15,092 nt of DNA, taken from Desulfurococcales archaeon. GTDB lineage: Archaea > Thermoproteota > Thermoprotei_A > Sulfolobales > Desulfurococcaceae. The stretch is taken from positions 1 to 15,092 of the forward strand of contig JALVHX010000068.1 in NCBI GenBank assembly GCA_027028805.1. The letters are read 5' to 3'. The notes under the pieces are model-generated. The model was not told the origin of the DNA and made no database searches. It saw only the letters and a list, made by a program, of their open reading frames with translations. Each line of letters opens with the position of its first letter. The stretch's first letter is position 1. Made by a program: the position numbers and the translations under genes. Shown in pieces: positions 7,915 through 14,011 of the stretch.

Positions 7915-8616
7915 CTATATATAAGATATCCTTACGTGTTCAATCCCCCCAAGGAGGCGCAACGACTCACGCGGATCATCGAGCGCCTCGGCCTCGCGGA
8001 ACACAACCAGATCATCCTCCGTTATCGGGCCAACCCTGTATATAGCCAGGCCTCCCCCGACCGTCTCTATGATATGCGCTATCCCTCTCTCGAGGAAAAG
8101 CCTGGTTATAGTCCTTAGGTCGGGCTGCGAGGGAAAAGGAAGCCTGGCGGGATGAGTGTGGCTCGAGAGGCAGTGTCTGAAGAATGGGACGGTGACCCTG
8201 TCCGTCTCTCCCTCGAGCAGAACCGCTTCCCCATTAAAGAATACTGCTAAGAAATACTCTATCCGCGTAGCAAGGCTACGGGAGGCCATGGAGGCCATGA
8301 AGACGTGGACACTGTCCCTATAGTGTCTCAGCACCAGCCCATATATATCAGTATACGCCACGTCGCCGCGGCCGAGAACAGCCTCTATATCCCACTCCCT
8401 GCCGAAAACCTCTATGCTCTCAGCGGGATCATATCGGCATCTCACAGGCCTTACCTCCACGGGGCCGCTCGGCCCCGGCGGCTCCAGCATGCTCCTGGAC
8501 ACATATATCGTGTCGCACTCGGCGTCATCCACAACGTCCTCCGCGAAATTAACCAGTCTCGAGAGAAAAGCTATGTATCTGGTATCGCTGCTCGTAACTA
8601 TTCTCTGCTCCTTCAA
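7915..8616 (-). CDS. JAMM/MPN-motif (JAB1-like) metalloprotein with unrecognised N-terminal region
   Basis: This 233-residue protein contains 'SSHTHPARLPFPSQPDL': H153-x-H155, seven residues, S163-x-x-D166. That is exactly the HxHx7SxxD zinc motif of JAMM/MPN+ metalloproteases, which in archaea include enzymes that remove ubiquitin-like SAMP modifiers. The motif sits in a plausible JAB domain (about 105-200): a helix-strand segment with a candidate catalytic Glu, E120 in 'RIEYFLAVFF' (or E130), then the motif, then 'HIIETVGGGLAIYRV'. The first ~105 residues match nothing I recognise. TTG 8616 is preceded by GGTGAGGGGG, which overlaps the stop of the M20 gene 18 bases upstream, so the two are an operon and likely translationally coupled. 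The substrate is unknown, and an inactive metal-binding role is possible. Confidence 0.7.
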   Translation of the reverse strand: MKEQRIVTSSDTRYIAFLSRLVNFAEDVVDDAECDTIYVSRSMLEPPGPSGPVEVRPVRCRYDPAESIEVFGREWDIEAVLGRGDVAYTDIYGLVLRHYRDSVHVFMASMASRSLATRIEYFLAVFFNGEAVLLEGETDRVTVPFFRHCLSSHTHPARLPFPSQPDLRTITRLFLERGIAHIIETVGGGLAIYRVGPITEDDLVVFREAEALDDPRESLRLLGGIEHVRISYI

Positions 8617-8634
8617 TTCGTCGGCCGCTCCCCC

Positions 8635-9861
8635 TCACCTGTTTTTCTCCGCGAATAGCCTAGACAGCTCGACATAGATGTCGACGGCCCTATGCAGGTC
8701 GCCTATCTCTATATACTCGTCCGCCTTATGCGCCATATCAGTGGCCCCGGGCCCATATGAGACCGCGGGGATCCCGTGTTCGCTATAATAGTGGAGATCC
8801 AGGCCGCCCGTGCACACCACTTTCCGCGGCCTGGAGCCCAGGATACGGGACGCCGCCTCCTCCACAAGCCTCGCTATCTCTGAGTCGGGAGGCGTGAACG
8901 CTGGGGGAAGCCTTGTGACGACCCGTGCCTCAACCCTTGCCCCCACGGCGCGGCCGGCCTCTTCTATAAATCTCCTCAGCTCCTCCTCAACCTTCTCCAG
9001 GTTCTCCTCGACAATAGTTCTCCTGTCAATGCTGAACGATACTTCTCCGGGCACAATATTTATGCTGCCAGGAGACGATAGTTTCCCGCCCATCGTTATC
9101 GTGGGCCTACGGCTCTTCTCCTCATCATATGTGTATGTGCTGACGCGCTGTTCTAGGAGAGGCTTATAGTTCTCGATCAAATACTTGGCAACATAGACCA
9201 TTTTCTCGAAAGCGTTATCCCCGTGCCACGGCATGCTCCCATGCGCCTGCTTTCCCTTAACCACGACCTCCATCCACACGGCACCCTTATGGCCTATCCA
9301 TATAGTGTCGAGGCCGCTCGGCTCAGCTATCACCACCGCGTCAGGCCTAGAGCCGAGCTCCGAGACAAGGTATCCGGTCCCGGCCTCGCCGCCTATCTCC
9401 TCGTCGGGCACGAGAGCGGCCTCGACAACTGCTCCATCGTATCCTGTCGACGCGAGATAGGAGAGGGCCGCTATCACGGCGGCGACGCCGCCCTTCATGT
9501 CCGTGGCGCCGCGGCCATAGATCCTGTTCTCCACTATACGGGGCTTGAAGGGCTCGGTCACCTTCCACCCGCTCCCGCCCTCAACCACGTCGTAGTGGCC
9601 GTTGTACTGGAGGACGCGTTTACCGGAGCCGACGCGCGCCAACAATATGTAGCGGGGCTTCTCGGGCCGGTAAATACTGGGCACGTGGCTCCTAACATAG
9701 TCCTCGGGAACCCTGTGAATAGTTACATGGACACCGTGATCGCGGAGAACACCCGCATAGTACTCTACAAGCTCCCCATAGCTCTCGCCGGCGACTGTGG
9801 GATACTTTATGCTCTCCACGAGAACCTCCTCGGCGAGCCTATGAGCCCACTGCTCCACCAT
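8635..9861 (-). CDS. M20-family metallopeptidase/deacylase (ArgE/DapE/CPG2-like)
   Basis: About 408 residues with the two-zinc core of M20 hydrolases. Counting from the upstream GTG (add 6 to the numbering used here), the ligands are H95-x-D97 in 'YNGHYDVV', D127 in 'GRGATDMKGG', E160/E161 in 'PDEEIGG', E186 in 'AEPSG', and H384 in 'MAHKADEYIE'. The lid domain in the middle carries 'KGKQAHGSMPWHGDNA'. Such enzymes remove N-acyl groups or C-terminal residues from amino acids and peptides, for example acetylornithine deacetylase, succinyl-diaminopimelate desuccinylase or carboxypeptidase; sequence alone does not decide the substrate. I chose ATG 9861 because GGAGGTG lies nine bases upstream; GTG 9879 is in frame but lacks a ribosome-binding site. 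It heads a two-gene unit with the JAMM-motif protein, which suggests a shared peptide or conjugate-processing role. Confidence 0.9.
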   Translation of the reverse strand: MVEQWAHRLAEEVLVESIKYPTVAGESYGELVEYYAGVLRDHGVHVTIHRVPEDYVRSHVPSIYRPEKPRYILLARVGSGKRVLQYNGHYDVVEGGSGWKVTEPFKPRIVENRIYGRGATDMKGGVAAVIAALSYLASTGYDGAVVEAALVPDEEIGGEAGTGYLVSELGSRPDAVVIAEPSGLDTIWIGHKGAVWMEVVVKGKQAHGSMPWHGDNAFEKMVYVAKYLIENYKPLLEQRVSTYTYDEEKSRRPTITMGGKLSSPGSINIVPGEVSFSIDRRTIVEENLEKVEEELRRFIEEAGRAVGARVEARVVTRLPPAFTPPDSEIARLVEEAASRILGSRPRKVVCTGGLDLHYYSEHGIPAVSYGPGATDMAHKADEYIEIGDLHRAVDIYVELSRLFAEKNR

Positions 9862-9962
9862 CGCGTCAAACACCTCCACGGGCCCCGCGTCGCCTGATCC
9901 GGAGATAACTAATTAACGTGTCCACCATAATAATTCTTGTCAGCACAGATGATATCGCGGCC

Positions 9963-9972
9963 AACTATTTAT
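9963..9972 (+). promoter_or_regulatory. Candidate TATA box for the biotin carrier gene
   Basis: AACTATTTATC-like sequence, flanked by two copies of CGGCCAA (9958-9964 and 9975-9981, 17 bases apart). A start site near 9997 would leave about 59 bases before ATG 10056. The 176-base divergent region (9880-10055) must also serve the M20 gene, whose own TATA box I cannot assign. Confidence 0.4.
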
Positions 9973-10055
9973 CCCGGCCAATACACGGTCGCCCCCGGCT
10001 TCTGGTAGGCGGGCAGGGGCTGGTCAGGATAAGTCGAGCCAGCGGGGCCTGCGGC

Positions 10056-10601
10056 ATGAAGAGGTATCGGATAGAGGGCATCGATGGACGGATCTACGAG
10101 GTAGAGGTTTCCGAGGATGAGAACGTTGTGCGCGTCAAGATAAGCGGCAACGGCGAGGATGAATATGAGATAAGGATCATCGAGGTGGACGAGAGCGCTG
10201 GCAGGGCGGTTATAGAGGTAAATGGCAAAAGAGTTGTAGCCGAGTACGTGGAGGGAGGCTTCATAGTAAACGGTGTCCCGGGCCTTGTAAGGAAGATCAC
10301 GGAGATGCCGCCCCTGGCTAAAACGGGTGGGGCCGCTAGGGCCGCGAAGAAGACCGGGTACACGCCCGGCCTCATAGTGGCTCCTCTCGACGGGAAAATC
10401 GTTAGCCTGCGTGTCGAGAAGGGGAGCAGGGTTGAGCCCGACACCGTGATCGCCCTCATAGAATCGATGAAGATGATCACTGAGATAAGGGCCGGCGTGA
10501 AAGGCGTTGTAGAAGAAGTATATGTTGAGCCTGGAAAGCCTGTGAGGAAGGGAGAAAAGCTCGTCCGCATAAAGCTTGAGGAGGAAAAAGAGGAAGACTA
10601 G
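10056..10601 (+). CDS. Biotin carboxyl carrier protein of acetyl-/propionyl-CoA carboxylase
   Basis: This 181-residue protein carries biotin between the carboxylase and carboxyltransferase subunits. The C-terminal biotinyl domain (about 104-175) has 'ESMKM', with the biotinylated lysine at K139, flanked by the usual 'APLDGKI..L.V..G..V' and 'G.V.E..V.PG..V..G..L' strands. The first ~80 residues ('YRIEGIDGRIYEVEV' onward) resemble the beta-rich N-terminal part of archaeal carriers and propionyl-CoA carboxylase alpha chains, followed by an Ala/Lys linker. The tail is acidic (EEEKEED). An open frame continues to GTG 9918, but that 46-residue extension overlaps the TATA region and is unlike the family, so ATG 10056 is preferred. 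It runs tail-to-tail into the carboxyltransferase gene with eight bases between stop codons. Confidence 0.92.
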   Translation: MKRYRIEGIDGRIYEVEVSEDENVVRVKISGNGEDEYEIRIIEVDESAGRAVIEVNGKRVVAEYVEGGFIVNGVPGLVRKITEMPPLAKTGGAARAAKKTGYTPGLIVAPLDGKIVSLRVEKGSRVEPDTVIALIESMKMITEIRAGVKGVVEEVYVEPGKPVRKGEKLVRIKLEEEKEED

Positions 10602-10609
10602 GATCCAGG

Positions 10610-12172
10610 CTAGAGCGGCATTATTCCATGTTTCTTCGGATAAGGCGTCATTATAACCTTCTTCCCCTCAAGAACCTCGAGCGCCATATAGATCTTCCTC
10701 CGCGTCTCCCTCGGCGCGATAACGTCATCAACGTACCCGAGCTCCGCCGCCCTATAGGGGTTCGCGAAGAAGCGGCGGTACTCTATAAGCTTCTCCCTCA
10801 TAAACTTCTCGGGATCACTGGCCTTAGCGGCCTGTTTACGGTAGAGTATCCTGACAGCGCCCTCAGGCCCCATGACAGCTATCTCCGCCGTAGGCCACGC
10901 AAACACCAGATCCGCTCCCAGGCTCCTCGAGCCCATCGCTATGTATGCTCCACCATACGCTTTTCTAACAATAACGGTTATCTTGGGCACCGTCGCGGAA
11001 GCATAGGCGTAGAGTATCTTGGCGCCATGCCTTATTATGCCGTGCTGCTCCTGGTCGACGCCGGGCATGAAGCCCGGCGTGTCCACCAGCGTCACTATGG
11101 GTATATTGAAGGCGTCTGCGAAGCGCACAAACCTGGCTATCTTGTTGGATGCCTCTATATCTATGACCCCCGCGTGCACGGCAGGCTGGTTCGCTACAAC
11201 AGCCACAACCTTACCCCCTATGCTTGCGAACCCCGTGACAGCTGTCTGCGCATAGCCGTGGTGTACTTCCAGGAAAAAGCCGTCGTCCACGATACTGGTT
11301 ATGATATCCCTTATATCGAAGGGCTTCGATGGATCAGTTGGCACAAGCGTGTCGAGCTCGGGATCCTCACGGTCAGGCGGGTCATCAGTGTTTATGGGCG
11401 GCGGCTCCTCGGCGCTATTGGATGGAAGATAGCGGAGAAGGGTTTTCACCAGAGAGAACGCGCTCTCCTCGTCCTCCACCACGAAGTGGGCCACGCCGCT
11501 CATGGATCCATGCACGTCGGCTCCGCCGAGCTCCTGGAACGTGACCTCGACGCCTGTCGCGGCCTTGACAACCTCGGGCCCTGTTATAAACATAAGGCTC
11601 TTCTTCGTCATTATAACGAAGTCCGTGAGCGCGGGGCTGTAGGCGGCGGCCCCTGCGCAGGGGCCGAGTATGAGGCTTATCTGGGGTATGACGCCGCTCG
11701 CCTTCACGTTTGCGTTGAATATCCTGCCGCATCCATGGAGCGCCGCAACCCCCTCCTGTATCCTGGCCCCGCCGCTATCATAGAGCCCTATAACCGGGAC
11801 ACCGTTCTCCATCGCCATCTCTATTACGCGCACAATCTTATCGGCGTGCGCCTCTCCTATGCTTCCCCCCATAACGGTGAAGTCTTGTGCAAACACATAG
11901 ACTATGCGGCCATCTATCTTGCCGTAGCCTGCAACCACGCCGTCCCCAAGATACTTGGCCTTGTCGAGGCCGAAGTAGCTCGACCTCGTGATCATCATCC
12001 AGCCTATCTCCTGGAAACTACCAGGATCCAGCAGCCTCTCTATCCTCTCCCTAGCCGTCAGCTTGCCTTTCCTATGCTGCGCCTCTATCTTCTCCTCCCC
12101 GCCCCCCTTGAGGGCCTCGGCGCGCAGCCTCTCAAGCTCCTCAAGCAGCTCCTCATGCTTCTTCTCCGCCAA
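10610..12172 (-). CDS. pccB: Acetyl-/propionyl-CoA carboxylase, carboxyltransferase subunit
   Basis: This 520-residue protein transfers the carboxyl group from biotin to an acyl-CoA. It has the two crotonase-like halves of the PccB family. The first oxyanion hole is at 'DSGGARIQEG' (132-141) and the second at 'RKAYGGAYIAMGSR' (403-416), followed by 'FAWPTAEIAVMGPEGAV' and the archaeal-style end 'KKHGIMPL'. The residue after 'GGAY' is Ile411, the position where Asp versus Ile separates propionyl- from acetyl-preferring homologues in Streptomyces; this is suggestive only. TTG 12172 lies five bases after the thiolase stop, with GAGGAGG inside the end of the thiolase gene, so translation is coupled. 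Related methylmalonyl-CoA decarboxylase subunits exist, but the presence of a biotin carboxylase and absence of a membrane decarboxylase subunit favour a carboxylase. Confidence 0.94.
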   Translation of the reverse strand: MAEKKHEELLEELERLRAEALKGGGEEKIEAQHRKGKLTARERIERLLDPGSFQEIGWMMITRSSYFGLDKAKYLGDGVVAGYGKIDGRIVYVFAQDFTVMGGSIGEAHADKIVRVIEMAMENGVPVIGLYDSGGARIQEGVAALHGCGRIFNANVKASGVIPQISLILGPCAGAAAYSPALTDFVIMTKKSLMFITGPEVVKAATGVEVTFQELGGADVHGSMSGVAHFVVEDEESAFSLVKTLLRYLPSNSAEEPPPINTDDPPDREDPELDTLVPTDPSKPFDIRDIITSIVDDGFFLEVHHGYAQTAVTGFASIGGKVVAVVANQPAVHAGVIDIEASNKIARFVRFADAFNIPIVTLVDTPGFMPGVDQEQHGIIRHGAKILYAYASATVPKITVIVRKAYGGAYIAMGSRSLGADLVFAWPTAEIAVMGPEGAVRILYRKQAAKASDPEKFMREKLIEYRRFFANPYRAAELGYVDDVIAPRETRRKIYMALEVLEGKKVIMTPYPKKHGIMPL

Positions 12173-12177
12173 GGGGG

Positions 12178-13356
12178 CTAACGCCTCCTCTTCAATACTG
12201 TAACCGTGGTGAAGGTGCCCACGCCCCCTATGTTATGGGTGACGGCGATCTCGGGGTCGCTGGCCCTGTATCCGGGGAAGTCTCCTCTAAGCTGCATAGT
12301 CGCCTCAACGATCTGGTATACGCCGGTCGCGCCCACCGGGTGTCCCCGGGCCTTCAGGCCCCCGCTGAAGTTTACCTCGGGCTTATCCCCCTTAGCGTAT
12401 CTGCCGCTCTTCCACTCCTCGACAGCTTTTCCTTTCTCCGAGAACCCGAGGTCCTCTAGCGCCAGGTAGCCTGTTATATGGAAGGCGTCATGGACCTCGG
12501 CGTAGTCTATGGCGTCCGGGGCTACGCCGGCCATCGCGTAGGCCTCGCGGGCCGCCTTAACCGTTGACTCAAGCGTTAATAGATCCCTGCGGGAGCCCAG
12601 GTCCACGCTATCCGTGGCCATCGCTATGCCAGCCACCTCGACCACGACGTCTCTCCCAGTAGCATTGAGGCTCTCCTCCAACACCTCCTCGTTGCTCGTT
12701 ATGAGGACGGCGGCGGCGCCGTCGCTTAGGGGGCTGCAGTCGAATAGGTGGAGGGGATCCGCCACCACCGGGCTCTTCAGTATCCTCTCCAGGCTCGTCT
12801 TCTTGGGTAGCTGGGCATATGGGTTATACGAGGCGTACTCGTGCATCCTGAGAGGCCAGTGAGCCATGTCCTCCCTACTATAGCCATAGGTCTCCATATA
12901 CAGGCGCGCCACCATGGCGTTGAGGCCCGTGAAGCTGGCGCCATAGAACAGCTCGTACTCGGCATCCATGGCCTGGGCAAGGGCCTTGGTGGCCTTAGAG
13001 GTCAGGTACTCGGTCAGCTTCTCCACGCCCACGACAAGCACCGTGTCCACCAGGCCGGATAATGCTAGCGAGACACCGCTATAGAATGCGGCTCCACCGC
13101 TACCGCACGCCGCCTCAACCTTATAGGCGGGTATCCCCCTCAGCCCGCTATAGTCTGCGACAAGCGCCCCCAGGCTATCCTGCTCCATCATGATGCTGGA
13201 CGCCATGTTTCCTACCACGAGAGCCCTGGGATGCACTCCCCCGGAATCCCTTATAGCGGCCAGGGCCGCCTCCGCCGCCAGCTCGCGGCCGCTCTTCTCA
13301 TAGAGGCGGCCAACACGGGTCATCCCGACTCCTATGATATATACAGGCTTCTCCAA
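12178..13356 (-). CDS. Archaeal SCP2-type thiolase (acetyl-CoA acetyltransferase-like)
   Basis: About 392 residues. Counting from the upstream TTG 13377, the nucleophile is C91 in 'VEAACGSGGAAF'; H296 in 'EVHDAFH', H346 in 'ARGHPVGATG' and H381 in 'THNIGGVG' complete the active site. The last is an HN motif where classical thiolases have a second Cys, which marks the SCP2/archaeal class. The reaction would be condensation or cleavage of a 3-ketoacyl-CoA. In many archaea such thiolases work with HMG-CoA synthase and a DUF35 protein; neither is adjacent here. The overlap-like spacing with the carboxyltransferase gene instead suggests handling of acetyl- or propionyl-CoA. TTG 13356 is chosen because GGTG lies eight bases upstream and homologues start near 'KPVYIIGVGMT'; TTG 13377 is the alternative. 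Confidence 0.9.
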   Translation of the reverse strand: MEKPVYIIGVGMTRVGRLYEKSGRELAAEAALAAIRDSGGVHPRALVVGNMASSIMMEQDSLGALVADYSGLRGIPAYKVEAACGSGGAAFYSGVSLALSGLVDTVLVVGVEKLTEYLTSKATKALAQAMDAEYELFYGASFTGLNAMVARLYMETYGYSREDMAHWPLRMHEYASYNPYAQLPKKTSLERILKSPVVADPLHLFDCSPLSDGAAAVLITSNEEVLEESLNATGRDVVVEVAGIAMATDSVDLGSRRDLLTLESTVKAAREAYAMAGVAPDAIDYAEVHDAFHITGYLALEDLGFSEKGKAVEEWKSGRYAKGDKPEVNFSGGLKARGHPVGATGVYQIVEATMQLRGDFPGYRASDPEIAVTHNIGGVGTFTTVTVLKRRR

Positions 13357-13422
13357 GACAAATACACCACGCGCCAAGCCTGGAGACAGGGCTTATTCAT
13401 CCACGAGGTAAGCTTGCCCGGG

Positions 13423-13446
13423 CCCTGGCGCCAATTGGCGCCAGGG
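13423..13446. promoter_or_regulatory. Perfect 24-bp palindrome upstream of the thiolase-carboxyltransferase operon
   Basis: Each half is CCCTGGCGCC, joined by AATT, with no mismatch. It overlaps a GCCCGGGC palindrome at its left side (13416-13423). It lies 46 to 67 bases ahead of the two possible thiolase starts and just downstream of the best minus-strand TATA candidate, so it would sit in the early transcript or at the start site. No minus-strand gene ends here, so a terminator role is unlikely. It could be an operator for a dimeric regulator, or an RNA hairpin with a 10-bp stem and AATT loop in the leader. Confidence 0.65.
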
Positions 13447-13486
13447 AGTCCGCTATAGCCTTAAATGGAATCTATCCACGGGATGG

Positions 13487-13492
13487 TTATAA
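13487..13492 (-). promoter_or_regulatory. Candidate TATA box for the thiolase-carboxyltransferase operon
   Basis: The minus strand reads CCCTTATAACC, predicting a start near 13465, about 20 bases before the 24-bp palindrome. A second candidate, CATTTAAGG at 13459-13466 (minus), would put the start inside the palindrome. The TTATAA core is itself symmetric, so it could also serve the + strand. Confidence 0.4.
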
Positions 13493-13542
13493 GGGTAGTG
13501 TTGAGGCCCACACATTACGCGTTCCCCGGAGCCGCCTGTTTG

Positions 13543-13550
13543 TTTAAATA
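13543..13550 (+). promoter_or_regulatory. Candidate TATA box for the zinc-finger gene
   Basis: TTTAAATA on the + strand predicts a start near 13572, leaving a leader of about 40 bases that contains the GGTGA ribosome-binding site before TTG 13611. Confidence 0.5.
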
Positions 13551-13610
13551 ACACCAAGTGCATGGAAATGATCCGTTGCTGACGCGTATAATGCCTAGTG
13601 GTGAACGCTT

Positions 13611-13949
13611 TTGGCCGCCGTCGAGCATATAGCGTCGAGGCTTGTGAAATACGTTGCCCGCTACGCCTCGGGACTCGAGATCGATGAGAGCGATCTCAGG
13701 AGGATAACGGGCTCCACGATGTACCCCGTTATACGCGAAGCCATCTATGTCGTGGCGAAGAATATTGTCACGGAGAGAAACGGGCTCCCGAGATGCAATA
13801 TCTGTGGACGCGGCCCCTATACTAGGCGGGGCCTCTATCTCCACCTGGTGCGCGTCCACAGATATGATATAGAGAGGATGATAATAGAGGAGTATAAGAG
13901 GATAGAGAGGATTATAGAGGAGAGCCTCTCCGCGGAGAACGGTCGTTAG
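13611..13949 (+). CDS. Small C2H2 zinc-finger protein
   Basis: This 112-residue protein contains one classical C2H2 zinc finger: C62-x2-C65-x12-H78-x4-H83 in 'CNICGRGPYTRRGLYLHL' and on to 'VRVH'. Before it lies a helical region (about 1-57); after it lies a charged helix with repeated 'IER.IIEE' units (87-104), which could form a coiled coil. The architecture suggests a nucleic-acid-binding regulator, but no specific archaeal family is recognised. TTG 13611 is supported by GGTGA six bases upstream and a TATA box; no ATG is available before residue 37. It is transcribed divergently from the thiolase operon across a 233-base region holding a 24-bp palindrome. It ends in a GC-rich hairpin shared with the convergent transglutaminase-like gene. 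Confidence 0.72.
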   Translation: MAAVEHIASRLVKYVARYASGLEIDESDLRRITGSTMYPVIREAIYVVAKNIVTERNGLPRCNICGRGPYTRRGLYLHLVRVHRYDIERMIIEEYKRIERIIEESLSAENGR

Positions 13950-13967
13950 GGGTAGATTCTCTTCACC

Positions 13968-13986
13968 GCCCCGCGGGCCGCGGGGC
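13968..13986. terminator. GC-rich hairpin between convergent genes
   Basis: A 9-bp perfect inverted repeat (GCCCCGCGG and CCGCGGGGC) flanks a single base; as a hairpin it would be a 6- to 7-bp stem with a 3- to 5-base loop. It lies between the zinc-finger gene (+, ends 13949) and the transglutaminase-like gene (-, ends 14012). No clear T-run follows, so termination in both directions is inferred from position and symmetry. Confidence 0.4.
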
Positions 13987-14011
13987 TCCGTATTGGAGTC
14001 ATCTATCATCC

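Noticed and set aside
9918..10055. A 46-residue N-terminal extension of the biotin carrier from GTG 9918
   Set aside because: It spans the promoter region, has no ribosome-binding site, and is unlike the start of carrier proteins, which fits 'MKRYRIEG' at 10056.
11500..11511. CATGGATCCATG palindrome
   Set aside because: It lies within conserved carboxyltransferase coding sequence and is explained by the protein.
10628..12181. A 517-codon open frame on the + strand, antisense to almost the whole carboxyltransferase gene
   Set aside because: Its translation is rich in Arg, His, Tyr and Leu with no domain, and it mirrors the codon structure of the clearly real gene on the other strand. It is a GC-codon shadow.
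13378..13610. Possible C/D box small RNA (ATGATCC ... CTGA near 13568-13582)
   Set aside because: The boxes are only about 10 bases apart and imperfect, and no C'/D' pair is present.
13860..13925. Purine-rich repeated AGAGGATAGAGAGG-like units
   Set aside because: They encode the repeated 'IER.IIEE' helix of the zinc-finger protein, so they are coding repeats and not a separate DNA repeat.
13515..14009. A 164-codon minus-strand frame across the zinc-finger gene
   Set aside because: It covers the TATA box, leader and terminator hairpin of the zinc-finger gene and shows no domain, while the other strand has a perfect C2H2 motif.
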